From: Amycolatopsis aidingensis
GTDB lineage: Bacteria > Actinomycetota > Actinomycetes > Mycobacteriales > Pseudonocardiaceae
NCBI RefSeq assembly: GCF_018885265.1
Contig: NZ_CP076538.1
Coordinates: forward strand, 6,050,001-6,114,000
Direction of reading: 5' to 3'
DNA length: 64,000 nt
The translations under genes and the position numbers were made by a program. Positions 18,613 through 29,359 of this stretch are shown in pieces (within the stretch, counting starts at the first letter, position 1; every line of letters begins with the position of its first letter). The notes under the pieces were generated by a model, which saw only the letters and a list, made by a program, of their open reading frames with translations, was not told the DNA's origin and did not search any database.

Positions 18613-19518
18613 CTACAGCAGGTCGTTGGACTTGAGGAACTCCTGCGCGATGTCCACCGGGTTGCGCTTGTTCACGTCCAGCTCGACATTGATCTGGGTC
18701 AGTTTCTCCGTCGTCAGCACCGCGGACACCGAGTTGAGCGCCTGCTTCTGCTCTTCGCTCAACACATTCTGCTTGGTAAGCGGCAGCACATTCTGCGCCG
18801 GGAACATGTTCTTGTCGTCATCGAGGGCCACAAAACCGTTCTGCTGAACAGCCGGGTCGGTGGAGAACAGCGCGCCCACATCGATCTGGCCGGACTTCAA
18901 CGCGGAGACGGTAACCGGGCCACCGGTATCGGTAACAGTGATCTCGGCGAACTCGCAGCCGTAGAGCTGCTTGATTGTCTCCTCCCAGCGCTTCGCCCAT
19001 TCGCCGGGCCCACCGAAGACCAGTTCGCCGCAGCGCGGGGCCAGGTCGGAGATCGTGTTGATCCCGGTGCCAGCCAGTTCCTGGCTGATCACCAGTTTGT
19101 CCTTGTTCTCCGCGGCCGCCTGCTCGAGCACCTGGAAGGGCTCCGGCAGCTTGTCTCCCAGCTGCGTGTAGACCTCTTCCGAGGTGGAAGCCTCGGTCTC
19201 CTTGTCGAAGTGACGCAGCAGGTTTCCGCTGTATTCCGGAATCAGGTTGATCGAACCGTCCTGCAATGCCTTGACCACGACCTCGCGGCTACCGAGGGAC
19301 GATGGAACGGTGACATTCTCCGCACCGGCGCCGCGCAGCATCTCCGCGTAGACATGCGCCAGCACCCGGCTCTCGCCGAAATTGAACGAGCCGATGATGA
19401 TTTCCCCGCTGGCACCCTCGCCCGCCCCGTCCTGCCCTTCGGACTTCATCGGATCCCCGCCACAGCCGGTGGCAAGCAACGCGAGGGAGGCGATAGCTAC
19501 GACAACTGACCTTCTCAT
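18613..19518 (-). CDS. Glycine betaine/choline-type substrate-binding lipoprotein
   Basis: OpuAC/OsmX-type periplasmic-binding lipoprotein of 301 residues, the last gene of a four-gene uptake operon. The start is the ATG at 19518, which overlaps the TAA of the upstream permease (TAATG) and has GAAGGAGA before it; longer in-frame readings would lie inside the permease gene. The lipobox LLATGC places the lipidated Cys at residue 19. The body has IIIGSFNFGESRVLAHVYAEML and LIPEYSGNLLRHF, typical of quaternary-amine binding proteins. The exact ligand (betaine, choline, carnitine) cannot be fixed from sequence. Confidence 0.9.
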   Translation of the reverse strand: MRRSVVVAIASLALLATGCGGDPMKSEGQDGAGEGASGEIIIGSFNFGESRVLAHVYAEMLRGAGAENVTVPSSLGSREVVVKALQDGSINLIPEYSGNLLRHFDKETEASTSEEVYTQLGDKLPEPFQVLEQAAAENKDKLVISQELAGTGINTISDLAPRCGELVFGGPGEWAKRWEETIKQLYGCEFAEITVTDTGGPVTVSALKSGQIDVGALFSTDPAVQQNGFVALDDDKNMFPAQNVLPLTKQNVLSEEQKQALNSVSAVLTTEKLTQINVELDVNKRNPVDIAQEFLKSNDLL

Positions 19519-20207
19519 TACCTGTCTCCTTCGATCCGACTCGTGGTCGCCAGCGCCACCCCGGGTGACACGATCAATCGTTGCAGTCCGGCAAGAACAA
19601 GGTCGAGCGCAATGGCCAGCAGCGCGGTCAGGACAGCTCCCGCGACAACCTGATCGTAATCGCGGTTGGCCAGACCATCGAGCAATATGCGGCCGAGTCC
19701 GCCCGCACTGATATAGGCCGCGACCGTCACGGTGGACACCAGTTGCAGGACCGCGTTCCGGACCCCGCCGAGCATGACCGGCAACGCGATCGGCACCTTG
19801 ACCTGCCACAGTCGCTGCCAGCGGGTCATTCCGACCCCAAGGGAGGCGTCGGCCACCGCAGGGTCGCACGCCTGCACCCCGGCGTAGGTGCCCGCCAGGA
19901 CCGCCGGTATCGCCAGCACCACCAACCCGATGACAGCGGCAGGGTAGGTGATGGTCTCGCCGGGGAAGGTCACGTAGAAGATCATGAACATGAACGTGAC
20001 CAGCCCCAGGGTCGGCAAGGCGCGCATGGCGTTGCTGAATCCGACCAGTACGGTGCCTCCCCGGCCTGTTTCGCCGACGAACAGGCCGATGGGAAAGGCG
20101 ATGAGCAGAGCCAGCCCGAGCGAGACGAAGGTGAGCTCCAGGTGCTCGAACAGATGGTCGACCCAGTTCGCCGGATCACCGAGGAAGCCGAACATTTCCG
20201 CGATCAT
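19518..20207 (-). CDS. Betaine/choline-type ABC permease (second)
   Basis: A 229-residue integral membrane protein with about five to six helices and the BPD-transporter loop consensus (VADASLGVGMTRWQRLWQVKVP). It pairs with the permease encoded upstream to form a heterodimeric OpuC/OpuB-like channel. Its ATG overlaps the previous stop (ATGA), and its stop overlaps the binding-protein start, so the operon is tightly coupled. Confidence 0.9.
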   Translation of the reverse strand: MIAEMFGFLGDPANWVDHLFEHLELTFVSLGLALLIAFPIGLFVGETGRGGTVLVGFSNAMRALPTLGLVTFMFMIFYVTFPGETITYPAAVIGLVVLAIPAVLAGTYAGVQACDPAVADASLGVGMTRWQRLWQVKVPIALPVMLGGVRNAVLQLVSTVTVAAYISAGGLGRILLDGLANRDYDQVVAGAVLTALLAIALDLVLAGLQRLIVSPGVALATTSRIEGDR

Positions 20208-20887
20208 GCTTCCTCACCACCAGGTTGCGCACGCAGCCACGGCGTCAGCCAGCGCCGTACCAGCACCAGCAGGAAGTCGACCACCAGCGCCAGCAACAGG
20301 GTCAGCACGATGCCCACCACGACCGGTGCGAAGTACATCCGCGGGAACCCGTCGGTGAACAGCACGCCGAGGCCGCCGGTTCCGATCAGCGCGCCCACGC
20401 TGACCAGGCTGATGTTGCTCACCGATGCCACCCGGACGCCCGCCGCGAGCACCGGCACGGCCAGTGGCAGCTCCACCCCGAGGAACCGCCGGGCCCGGGG
20501 ATAGCCCATCGCGGTCGCCGCGGCGATCACATGCTGCGGCACGGCGTCCAGTGCGTCCAGCACCGGCCGCACCAGCAGCGCCGCGGTGTAGATGGTGAGC
20601 GCGATGACCACGTTCGCGCTGTCCAGCATCTGGGTACCGATCAGCCCGGGGATCACCACGAACAGGGCAAGCGAGGGCACGGTGTAGAGCACGTTCCCCA
20701 GTACGAGCAGCACCCCGCGCGCGGCAGGCAGCCGGGTACCGAGCCAGCCCGCGCCGATCGCCAGCAGCACGCCGCAGGCCAGCGGCACCAGCGCGAGGTA
20801 CATGTGCTCCAGCAGCATGTCCAGCAGCCGCGCCTGGTTGTTGGCGTTGGCCAGGTAGCGGCCGAGCTCGTCGAGGAAGCTACCCAT
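20204..20887 (-). CDS. Betaine/choline-type ABC permease (first)
   Basis: A 227-residue membrane permease of the same family as its downstream neighbour, with about five to six helices and the coupling loop AATAMGYPRARRFLGVELPLAVP. Its ATG lies inside the last codons of the ATPase gene (eight-base overlap) and its TGA overlaps the next ATG. Two separate permease genes plus an ATPase with a C-terminal regulatory region indicate an OpuC/OsmVWXY-type importer for compatible solutes or choline. Confidence 0.9.
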   Translation of the reverse strand: MGSFLDELGRYLANANNQARLLDMLLEHMYLALVPLACGVLLAIGAGWLGTRLPAARGVLLVLGNVLYTVPSLALFVVIPGLIGTQMLDSANVVIALTIYTAALLVRPVLDALDAVPQHVIAAATAMGYPRARRFLGVELPLAVPVLAAGVRVASVSNISLVSVGALIGTGGLGVLFTDGFPRMYFAPVVVGIVLTLLLALVVDFLLVLVRRWLTPWLRAQPGGEEA

Positions 20888-21980
20888 CGGAGCCGACGCC
20901 CTCGGGCTGGTTCTCGATCACGTCGAGCACCTGCCGCGCGGTCACCGTGCCGATCGCGCGGCCCCGCTCGTCCACCACCACCCCGAGGCCGGCCGGGGAG
21001 GACAGCGCGGCGTCCATGGCACCGCGCAGCGGCGCACCCCGCTGGTACAGCGAGCCACCCGCAACCAGGTCCCGCTCGGCCAGCAGACCATCCACAGTGG
21101 AATCCGGCGGCAGCCAGCCGCGCGGTTCGCCCGCGTCGTTCACCGCGAGCAGCCACTGCGAACGCGTGGCGGGCGGGGTGCCGCCGAGCGTGGCCGTGGC
21201 CACCTCCGCCACCGGTACCGCGCTGCCAGGCAGGAAGGAAAGGCCGCGATAGCCGCGGTCCTTGCCGACGAAGGAGGCGACGAAGTCGTCCACCGGGTGC
21301 CGCAGCAGCTGCGCGGGCGTCCCGTACTGCGCGAGCTTTCCGCCCTCGCGCAGGATCGCGACCTTGTCGCCGAGCCGGATCGCCTCGTCGATGTCGTGCG
21401 TGACGAACACGATGGTCTTGCCCAGCTGGGACTGCAGCCGCAGCAGTTCGTCCTGTAGCCCCTCGCGCACCACCGGGTCGACCGCGGAGAACGGCTCGTC
21501 CATCAGCAGCACCGGTGCGTCGGCCGCGAGCGCGCGGGCGACGCCGACCCGTTGCTGCTGCCCGCCGGACAGCTGCGCGGGATAGCGCTTGGCCAGTTCC
21601 GCCGGCAGGCCGACCGTCTCCAGCAGCTCCGCCGCCCGTTTGCGGGCCCTGCCCCGGTCCCAGCCAGCGAGCAGTGGCACGGTGGCGACGTTGTGCAGCA
21701 CGGTCCGATGTGGAAACAGGCCGGCATGCTGGATCACGTAGCCGATGCCCCTGCGCAGCAGCGCCGGTTCGGAGTCGCGGATGTCCTTGCCGTCCAACAG
21801 GATGGTGCCCTCGGTGGGCTCGACCATTCGGTTGATCATGCGCAACGAGGTGGTCTTGCCGCAACCGGAGGGGCCCACCAGCACGGTGACCGTGCCGTCC
21901 TCGACGGTCAGGCTGAGCTCGTCCACGGCCGTGACACCGCCCGGATACCGCTTGCTCACGCCCCGGTACTCGATGCCCAC
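20880..21980 (-). CDS. Betaine/choline-type ABC ATPase with CBS domains
   Basis: A 366-residue importer ATPase and first gene of the operon. Walker A is GPSGCGKTT (about residue 37), signature LSGGQQQRVGVARAL, Walker B VLLMDEPFSAVDP, H-loop VTHDIDEA. The C-terminal 110 residues form CBS-like repeats (WLLAVNDAGEPRGWLPP; LGVVVDERGRAIGTVTARQVLDVI), which in OpuA/ProV-type systems sense ionic strength. GTG start with GAGGGGAG eight bases upstream. The upstream gap to malic enzyme is 89 bases and should contain the operon promoter. Osmotic control is inferred from family knowledge. Confidence 0.92.
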   Translation of the reverse strand: MGIEYRGVSKRYPGGVTAVDELSLTVEDGTVTVLVGPSGCGKTTSLRMINRMVEPTEGTILLDGKDIRDSEPALLRRGIGYVIQHAGLFPHRTVLHNVATVPLLAGWDRGRARKRAAELLETVGLPAELAKRYPAQLSGGQQQRVGVARALAADAPVLLMDEPFSAVDPVVREGLQDELLRLQSQLGKTIVFVTHDIDEAIRLGDKVAILREGGKLAQYGTPAQLLRHPVDDFVASFVGKDRGYRGLSFLPGSAVPVAEVATATLGGTPPATRSQWLLAVNDAGEPRGWLPPDSTVDGLLAERDLVAGGSLYQRGAPLRGAMDAALSSPAGLGVVVDERGRAIGTVTARQVLDVIENQPEGVGSDG

Positions 21981-22069
21981 GCGTCACTCCCCTCGGTCGG
22001 CACGCACGGGTCGAAGCACCCTAGCCCAGATCGCCAACCCAGCGCAGCCTTTCCCACCACCGGGGCGGG

Positions 22070-23299
22070 TCAGGAGGTGGTGGGGACCACGCCGTCGCTC
22101 TCCGCGGCCTTGGCCACGGCGGCGGCCACCTCGGGGGCCACCCGCGGGTCCAGCGGGCTGGGCACGATGTGCTTGGCGGAGAGCCGGTCGGCGGCGACCC
22201 CGGCGATCGCGTCGGCCGCGGCCAGCTTCATGTTCTCGGTGATCGCCCGCGCACCGGCGTCCAGCGCCCCGCGGAAGACCCCGGGGAAGGCCAGCACATT
22301 GTTGATCTGGTTCGGGAAGTCGCTGCGCCCGGTGGCCACCACGGCGGCGTGCCGGGCGGCGACGTCGGGATGCACCTCGGGGTCCGGATTGGACAGCGCG
22401 AACACGATCGCGTCCTCGGCCATGGTCGCCAGCAGGGACTCCTCGATGGTCGACCCGGAAAGGCCGATGAACACGTCCGCGCCACACAGCGCATCGGCGA
22501 GCCCGCCGCGCAGGCCGGTGCGGTTGGTGGTGGTCGCCAGCTCCTCCTTCACCGGGTTCAGGTTGTCCCGGCCGGGGTGGATGATGCCCCGCGAGTCCAG
22601 CACGGTGACATCGCCGACCCCTGCGGCCTGCAGGATGCGTGCGCAGGCCACGCCCGCCGCACCGGCGCCGGAGATCACCACCCGCTGGTCGGCAACGGCC
22701 CGGTCCAGCACCAGGTTCGCCCCGCGCAGCGCGGCCAGCACCACGATCGCGGTGCCGTGCTGGTCGTCGTGCATGACCGGGCAGTCCAGCGCCTCCTTGA
22801 CCTTCTCCTCCAGCTCGAAGCAGCGGGGGGCGGAGATGTCCTCCAGGTTCACCGCGCCGAAGGAGGGGCGCAGCCGCACCAGGGTCTCGACGATCTCGTC
22901 CACATCGGTGGTGTCCAGCACCAGCGGGATGGAGTTCAGCCCGGCGAAGCTCTTGAACAGCACCGACTTGCCCTCCATCACCGGCAGCGAGGCGCTGGCG
23001 CCGATATCGCCGAGCCCGAGCACGGCGGTGCCGTCGCTCACCACGGCCACCAGGCGGTCGGCCCAGGTGTAGCGCTGGGCCAGCGCGGCGTCCTCGGCGA
23101 TCGCCCTGCTCACCTTGGCCACCCCTGGCGTGTACGCGATGGACAGGTCACGCGGCTGCGCGATCGGACGCTCAGCGGCCACCGAGAGTTTGCCGCCCTC
23201 ATGCCCCCGGAACACCTCGGCGTCGGTCACCGGCGCGGCCTCGCCGGCCACCCGCGGCGAGGTCTCGTCGGCGGTGTCCATGCTGACCTGGTCGTTCAT
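22070..23299 (-). CDS. NAD(P)-dependent malic enzyme
   Basis: Converts malate to pyruvate and CO2, cytosolic. 409 residues from the second of two adjacent ATGs (23302 and 23299); AGGA is six bases before the second, four or fewer before the first. Family features are SIAYTPGVAKVSRAI, WADRLVAVVSDGTAVLGLGDIG, the catalytic and metal-site region DDQHGTAIV, and the nucleotide-binding ISGAGAAGVACARIL. At this length it is the short form without a phosphotransacetylase-like C-terminus. It is monocistronic, with a perfect palindrome at 23344-23357 about 45 bases upstream as a possible operator. Confidence 0.93.
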   Translation of the reverse strand: MNDQVSMDTADETSPRVAGEAAPVTDAEVFRGHEGGKLSVAAERPIAQPRDLSIAYTPGVAKVSRAIAEDAALAQRYTWADRLVAVVSDGTAVLGLGDIGASASLPVMEGKSVLFKSFAGLNSIPLVLDTTDVDEIVETLVRLRPSFGAVNLEDISAPRCFELEEKVKEALDCPVMHDDQHGTAIVVLAALRGANLVLDRAVADQRVVISGAGAAGVACARILQAAGVGDVTVLDSRGIIHPGRDNLNPVKEELATTTNRTGLRGGLADALCGADVFIGLSGSTIEESLLATMAEDAIVFALSNPDPEVHPDVAARHAAVVATGRSDFPNQINNVLAFPGVFRGALDAGARAITENMKLAAADAIAGVAADRLSAKHIVPSPLDPRVAPEVAAAVAKAAESDGVVPTTS

Positions 23300-23302
23300 C
23301 AT

Positions 23303-23641
23303 TGTTCCTGTCGTCGGTTCGGGTCGCGGCCTACCTGGCTCACGGATACATGTATCCCCGGTGGAATCGGGTTTCCCTCCAGCGCAGCTGCCCGGCGCGG
23401 TAGCGCGGGCTGCCGGCGAGGCGTTGGCGTCGACTCGGCCCATGGTGAGGCGTGACCGCAACGCGGCGGTTGGTTCAGTGTGACAGTACGCGTGCGGCTT
23501 GTGGCCCGGTGGTGCGGGGGATGTCACATCTTTTCCGCCCTTTCCGCAGGTCAACGAGCGGAATGGAAGACGTCCGTCCGGCTTGCGACAGGCACCCATC
23601 GGGGCGCGGGCTGGCCGCGGGGCGCTGGCTAAGGTGGGACC
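23303..23641. other. Divergent intergenic region, malic enzyme / sugar epimerase
   Basis: No supported gene. It holds the palindrome at 23344-23357 and must contain both divergent promoters. Possible -10-like or purine-rich elements near 23540-23640 are too weak to assign. Confidence 0.4.
23344..23357. promoter_or_regulatory. Perfect 14-bp palindrome upstream of malic enzyme
   Basis: GGATACATGTATCC is fully self-complementary and AT-rich in its centre, which is unusual in this GC-rich background. It lies 45 bases before the malic enzyme start, a repressor-operator position. Confidence 0.45.
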
Positions 23642-25782
<2,141 letters not shown>

Positions 25783-25785
25783 TCA

Positions 25786-25800
25786 GTAAACGCCGTTTAC
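25786..25800. promoter_or_regulatory. TetR-like operator palindrome before cholesterol oxidase
   Basis: Perfect GTAAACG-C-CGTTTAC, 43 bases upstream of the cholesterol oxidase start and after the DUF4442 stop. Size and symmetry fit a TetR-family repressor. It does not match the published KstR spacing exactly (AAC and GTT are three bases apart rather than two). Confidence 0.5.
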
Positions 25801-25817
25801 CTCACATTTTGCTGCCG

Positions 25818-26288
25818 CTACTTCTTCCGGGTAACCCAGATGGTGATGGTGCCGGTCACCACCGGCTTGCCCGCCTTGTCCGAGATGGTGACCGGAACCT
25901 CGAGGTCGGCGCCCTCCGCGCCGAACTCGGGGATCGCGGACAGCTCGGCCACCGCGGTGAGCCCGGTCTCGGCCTTGGCGACGTAGTTCACCGTCATTCC
26001 TTTGGGCAGCCACCGGTGCGTGTCCGGCACCGTGGCCTCGGCCAGCATGCCCATGGCGATCTCGGCGAGGTTGCAGGCCGCGATCGCGTGGAAGGTGCCG
26101 ATGTGGTTGTACACACCCCACCATTTGGGGGCACTCACCGCGCAGTAGCCGGGCCGCAGCTCGCGCACCGAGGGCAGCACGGTGCGGAAGTACGGCACCC
26201 GCAGGCACATCGCCGCGGAGAACAGCTGCCGCCCGCCCGGTTTGGCCGCCAGCCTGGTCCACATCGCAAAGGTCGGATTCCGCGCCAT
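25818..26288 (-). CDS. DUF4442 / hotdog-fold thioesterase-like protein
   Basis: A 156-residue cytosolic protein of the DUF4442 family (PaaI/hotdog fold). Recognisable segments are GVYNHIGTFHAIAACNLAEIAMG, with HxxTxH-like spacing typical of the family, and the central strand TVNYVAKAETGL. The ATG at 26288 is preferred because GAGGGA lies six bases upstream; the GTG at 26294 would abut that site. It probably acts on acyl-CoA or acyl thioesters. It precedes the cholesterol oxidase by 74 bases in the same direction, which hints at, but does not prove, a link to sterol or lipid metabolism. Confidence 0.8.
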   Translation of the reverse strand: MARNPTFAMWTRLAAKPGGRQLFSAAMCLRVPYFRTVLPSVRELRPGYCAVSAPKWWGVYNHIGTFHAIAACNLAEIAMGMLAEATVPDTHRWLPKGMTVNYVAKAETGLTAVAELSAIPEFGAEGADLEVPVTISDKAGKPVVTGTITIWVTRKK

Positions 26289-26336
26289 ACTCACTCCCTC
26301 GAAGGTTACTCGTCAGTAGCAAAGCATGTCGGTAGC

Positions 26337-26342
26337 TATATT
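26337..26342 (+). promoter_or_regulatory. -10 element for a leaderless histidine-phosphatase mRNA
   Basis: TATATT ends six bases before the ATG at 26349, so transcription would start at or near the A of the start codon. There is no Shine-Dalgarno sequence, which agrees with leaderless translation. No good -35 was found. Confidence 0.45.
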
Positions 26343-26348
26343 CGCAAC

Positions 26349-26948
26349 ATGCGAAACGCGCTCTACCTCCTGCGACACGGCGAGACGGAGTGGTCAGCCA
26401 CCGGGCGGCACACCGGACGCACCGACATCCCGCTGACCGCGGCCGGCGAACGGCAGGCGCGCGGGGCGGGCGAGACGCTCGGCAGGCTGCGCGACCCCGA
26501 TGCGCCGGAACCGGTGGTGCTGGCCAGCCCGCGCAGCCGGGCGATGCGCACGGCCGAGCTGGCCGGGCTGCACCCCGGCGAGGTCACCGAGGAGCTGGCG
26601 GAGTGGGACTACGGCGAGTACGAGGGCCGCACCACCGCGGAGATCCGCCGGACCGTGCCTGGGTGGACGGTGTGGTCGCATCCCAGCCGGGGAGGCGAGA
26701 CCTCCGCCCAGGTCACCCAGCGCGCGCGTACGCTGATCACCCGGATCGGCGACCTGCTGGAGGACACCGAGGTGATCCTGGTCGGCCACGGCCACTTCAG
26801 CCGGGTGCTGGTCGCCTGCTGGCTCGGGATGTCCGCGAGTGACGGGGTGCGCTTCGCGCTGGGGCCCGCAGGTATCAGCGTGCTCGGTGCCGAGCGGGGT
26901 ACGCCACAGATCCGGCACCTGAACGTTCCGGCTTGCCAGAGGGGTTGA
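26349..26948 (+). CDS. Histidine phosphatase family protein (phosphoglycerate mutase-like)
   Basis: A 199-residue member of the branch-1 histidine phosphatases. The catalytic LLRHGETEWSATGRHTGRTD motif lies at residues 7-26, with the phosphorylated His in RHG. ASPRSRAMRTAEL and EWDYGEYEG follow, and the second catalytic His is in VGHGHFSRVL near residue 160. The ATG at 26349 directly opens the conserved strand, so longer in-frame readings are rejected. The substrate is uncertain (phosphosugar, phospholipid or nucleotide-type). The GNAT gene follows after one base, so the two are co-transcribed. Confidence 0.9.
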   Translation: MRNALYLLRHGETEWSATGRHTGRTDIPLTAAGERQARGAGETLGRLRDPDAPEPVVLASPRSRAMRTAELAGLHPGEVTEELAEWDYGEYEGRTTAEIRRTVPGWTVWSHPSRGGETSAQVTQRARTLITRIGDLLEDTEVILVGHGHFSRVLVACWLGMSASDGVRFALGPAGISVLGAERGTPQIRHLNVPACQRG

Positions 26949-26949
26949 C

Positions 26950-27423
26950 GTGCAGCAGATTCGACGGGTCCGCGAGTCCGATGTGGACACCGTGGTGGAG
27001 CTGGTCCATGAGCTGGCCGAGTACGAGAAGGCCCCGCACGAGTGCCACCTGGAGGCCGGGCAGCTGCGCGCCGCGCTGTTCGCCGAGTCCCCCGCGCTGT
27101 TCGGGCACGTGGCCGAGGTGGACGGCGAGGTCGTGGGGTTCGCCCTGTGGTTCCTGAACTTCTCCACCTGGCGCGGGGTGCACGGGATCTACCTCGAGGA
27201 CCTGTACGTGCGCCCGTCCCGGCGCGGCACCGGGCTGGGCAAGGCACTGCTGGCCGCCCTGGCCGGGGAGTGCGTGCGCCGTGGCTATGCCCGGCTGGAG
27301 TGGTGGGTGCTGAACTGGAACCCGGCCACCGAGTTCTACAAGTCCCTCGGCGCGGTGCCGATGGACGAGTGGACCGTCTACCGGCTCACCGAGGGGCCGC
27401 TGCGCGAGCTCGGCGCCCAGTAG
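26950..27423 (+). CDS. GNAT acetyltransferase, SSAT/thialysine-acetyltransferase-like
   Basis: A 157-residue acetyl-CoA-dependent N-acetyltransferase. It has EYEKAPHECH near residue 25, GIYLEDLYVRPSRRGTGLGKALL with the acetyl-CoA-binding R/QxxGxG/A loop, and WVLNWNPATEFYKSLGA. These segments closely follow diamine (spermidine/spermine) and thialysine N-acetyltransferases, so a small amine is the likely substrate. GTG start at 26950, one base after the phosphatase stop, with AGAGGGG overlapping the end of that gene. Confidence 0.87.
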   Translation: MQQIRRVRESDVDTVVELVHELAEYEKAPHECHLEAGQLRAALFAESPALFGHVAEVDGEVVGFALWFLNFSTWRGVHGIYLEDLYVRPSRRGTGLGKALLAALAGECVRRGYARLEWWVLNWNPATEFYKSLGAVPMDEWTVYRLTEGPLRELGAQ

Positions 27424-27436
27424 GCGACCGGTGGGT

Positions 27437-27919
27437 TCAGTCGTCCTCGCGCTCCCGGCGGGCGGCCCGGCCAGCGGCACCATCCCTGCGGGCCGCCTCC
27501 TCCTCGGTCTCCCCCACCTCCTGGCCGAGCACCCAGGCACGGGACCGCCTGCGAAACAGCAGCACCACCGTCAGTACCCCCGCCGCGAGCAGCGGGATCC
27601 CGTACCCGGGCTGGTGCGAGGGCCCGGTGGCGTACCAGCCGACGCCGGCCATGATCAGGGCCACCACCACCCCTGGGGAGCGGGCCCAGGTCTTGCCGAG
27701 CAGCAGGCCAGCCGCGCAGGCGAGGGTGCCCGCCGCGAGCACGAAGTAGTACCCGGCCTCGGCGTAGACGTTGTTGCCGCCCACCTCGCTGCTGCCGGTG
27801 AAGGAGCTGACCAGCAGCAGGACGGCGAGGGCGAGCATGGCCAGCCCGGGCAGTGCGGTGAGCACACCGGCGAGGCGGACCTCGCCGGGCGCCGGAGAGA
27901 TCTTGTCGGTGAAGGGCAC
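27437..27919 (-). CDS. Four-helix membrane protein, unknown function
   Basis: About 160 residues with four hydrophobic segments (LAGVLTALPGLAMLALAVLLL; YYFVLAAGTLACAAGLLLG; SPGVVVALIMAGVGWYA; IPLLAAGVLTVVLLF) and a charged Arg/Glu-rich cytoplasmic tail. I do not recognise a specific family. The start is uncertain: GTG at 27919 has GGAAGG nine bases upstream, whereas the ATG at 27958 has no ribosome-binding site. It is convergent with the acetyltransferase gene, 13 bases away. Confidence 0.65.
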   Translation of the reverse strand: MPFTDKISPAPGEVRLAGVLTALPGLAMLALAVLLLVSSFTGSSEVGGNNVYAEAGYYFVLAAGTLACAAGLLLGKTWARSPGVVVALIMAGVGWYATGPSHQPGYGIPLLAAGVLTVVLLFRRRSRAWVLGQEVGETEEEAARRDGAAGRAARREREDD

Positions 27920-28241
27920 GGACTCTGGCCTTCCGGACGGCCGATCGGGTCCGGCCATCCAGGCGGTGGATGACCGAGGGTGAACACATTCGATGGTATG
28001 CCACCCGGTCGGCCGTTTTCGCCCGGCCGCCGAGGGGCAAGACTTGGGGTGTCGTCGGCGAGCGGGCGGTCGGCCCGGGTGCACTTGTCACGACGCAGGC
28101 GCCATCGCTCTGGGCGAAGGAGGACCACCGGCAGGGACCAGGCACAGGGACCAGACGTCAGGCCGAGGACGTGACGAGACTCGCAGGAAGTGAGGCCCGC
28201 GTGTACTCCGTTCAGGTGGCGCGGTCACTTACTCTGCAGTA
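27920..28241. other. Divergent intergenic region before the lipid kinase
   Basis: No supported gene; plus-strand open frames here lack start signals. TACTCT at 28230-28235 ends six bases before the kinase ATG and may be a leaderless -10. No RNA structure was recognised. Confidence 0.35.
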
Positions 28242-29168
28242 ATGCGTGCCGTCCTCGTCGTGAATCCGCAGGCGACCGCGACCACCCCAGGTGGCCGCGA
28301 TGTCCTGGCACACGCGCTCGCGAGCGAGGTGAAGCTCGACGTCGTCGAGACGGATCATCGCGGGCACGCGCGGGATGTCGCCCGATCGGCCGCCAGGGAC
28401 GGAATCGACCTCGTGGTCGCGCATGGCGGTGACGGCACGGTCAACGAGGTCGTGAACGGACTGCTCGCGGACACTCCGCCCCGACCGGGGGTATACGAAT
28501 CGGTACCCATGCTCGGCGTGGTGCCCGGCGGTTCGGCGAACGTCTTCGCCCGCGCCCTCGGCCATCCGCGTGATCCGCTCGAGGCCACCCACCAGCTGCT
28601 GCATGCCATCGAGGAGCGGCGCACCACCCGGGTGGGGCTGGGCGTGGCCGACGACCGCTGGTTCACCTTCAACGCCGGCCTCGGCTGGGACGCAGACGTG
28701 GTCGCCGGGGTGGACCGCAGGCGGGGCAAGCGCACCAGCCCCGGGCTGTACCTGCGCGCCGCGGTCGCCTGTTACCTGCGCCCGCCGCGGGGCAGGCCGC
28801 CGCTGACCGTGCGCCTGCCCGGCGAGGAAGCCGTCGGGGTGGTCACGGCCTTCGTCTCCAACACCGACCCGTGGAGCTACCTCGGCGCCCGGCCGGTCCA
28901 TCTCAACACCGGCTGCTCCTTCGACACCGGCCTCGGCCTGTTCGCGCTGCGCAGCCTCCGGCCGTTCACCGTGCTGCGGCACCTGCGGCAGGCGCTGCGC
29001 AGCAAGAGCAAGCACCGCGGTAAGCAACTGCTACGCCGGGACGACCTGCCGATGGTCCGGATCGACGCGGCGGAGCCGGTAAACTTCCAGGTGGACGGTG
29101 ACCTGGTCGGCCAGCGAACCACGGTGGAGTTCATCAGCGTGCCGAACGCGCTGACCGTCGTGTGCTGA
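28242..29168 (+). CDS. Diacylglycerol kinase-family lipid kinase
   Basis: A 308-residue DagK/YegS/BmrU-type lipid kinase. The N-terminal VLVVNPQATATTPGG strand, the nucleotide-binding VVAHGGDGTVNEVVNGLL and VPGGSANVFARALG define the family. The second half includes FTFNAGLGWDADVV and ends with PVNFQVDGDLVG. It phosphorylates diacylglycerol or a related lipid at the membrane in phospholipid turnover, or may be involved in phosphatidylinositol-type lipid synthesis. There is no ribosome-binding site before the ATG, so the message is probably leaderless. It is monocistronic. Confidence 0.9.
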   Translation: MRAVLVVNPQATATTPGGRDVLAHALASEVKLDVVETDHRGHARDVARSAARDGIDLVVAHGGDGTVNEVVNGLLADTPPRPGVYESVPMLGVVPGGSANVFARALGHPRDPLEATHQLLHAIEERRTTRVGLGVADDRWFTFNAGLGWDADVVAGVDRRRGKRTSPGLYLRAAVACYLRPPRGRPPLTVRLPGEEAVGVVTAFVSNTDPWSYLGARPVHLNTGCSFDTGLGLFALRSLRPFTVLRHLRQALRSKSKHRGKQLLRRDDLPMVRIDAAEPVNFQVDGDLVGQRTTVEFISVPNALTVVC

Positions 29169-29309
29169 GGGTTGGCGAGACCACTGCCGATCACCTGCAA
29201 CAAACTTGATCAGCCGCTCATCGACGGAGACGCTCCGCTCACCGCATCGCACTTCCGGCTTTGAGCGTCGATTCGGGCAGAAACCGCAGGTCAGGCAGTC
29301 GCCCGGCCG

Positions 29310-29325
29310 GGTGAGCTGACTCACC
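29310..29325. promoter_or_regulatory. CRP-like site 1 upstream of whiB1
   Basis: G-GTGA-N6-TCAC-C, matching the GTGA-N6-TCAC core of the CRP consensus, with a full 6-bp inverted repeat GGTGAG/CTCACC. It is 121 bases before the whiB1 start. Confidence 0.55.
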
Positions 29326-29359
29326 GATCTCCAGAAAACACTTGTCGAAGCCGGTGCTT

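Noticed and set aside
27970..28242. Plus-strand open frames upstream of the lipid kinase
   Set aside because: No start signals, no domain, and they overlap the probable promoter.
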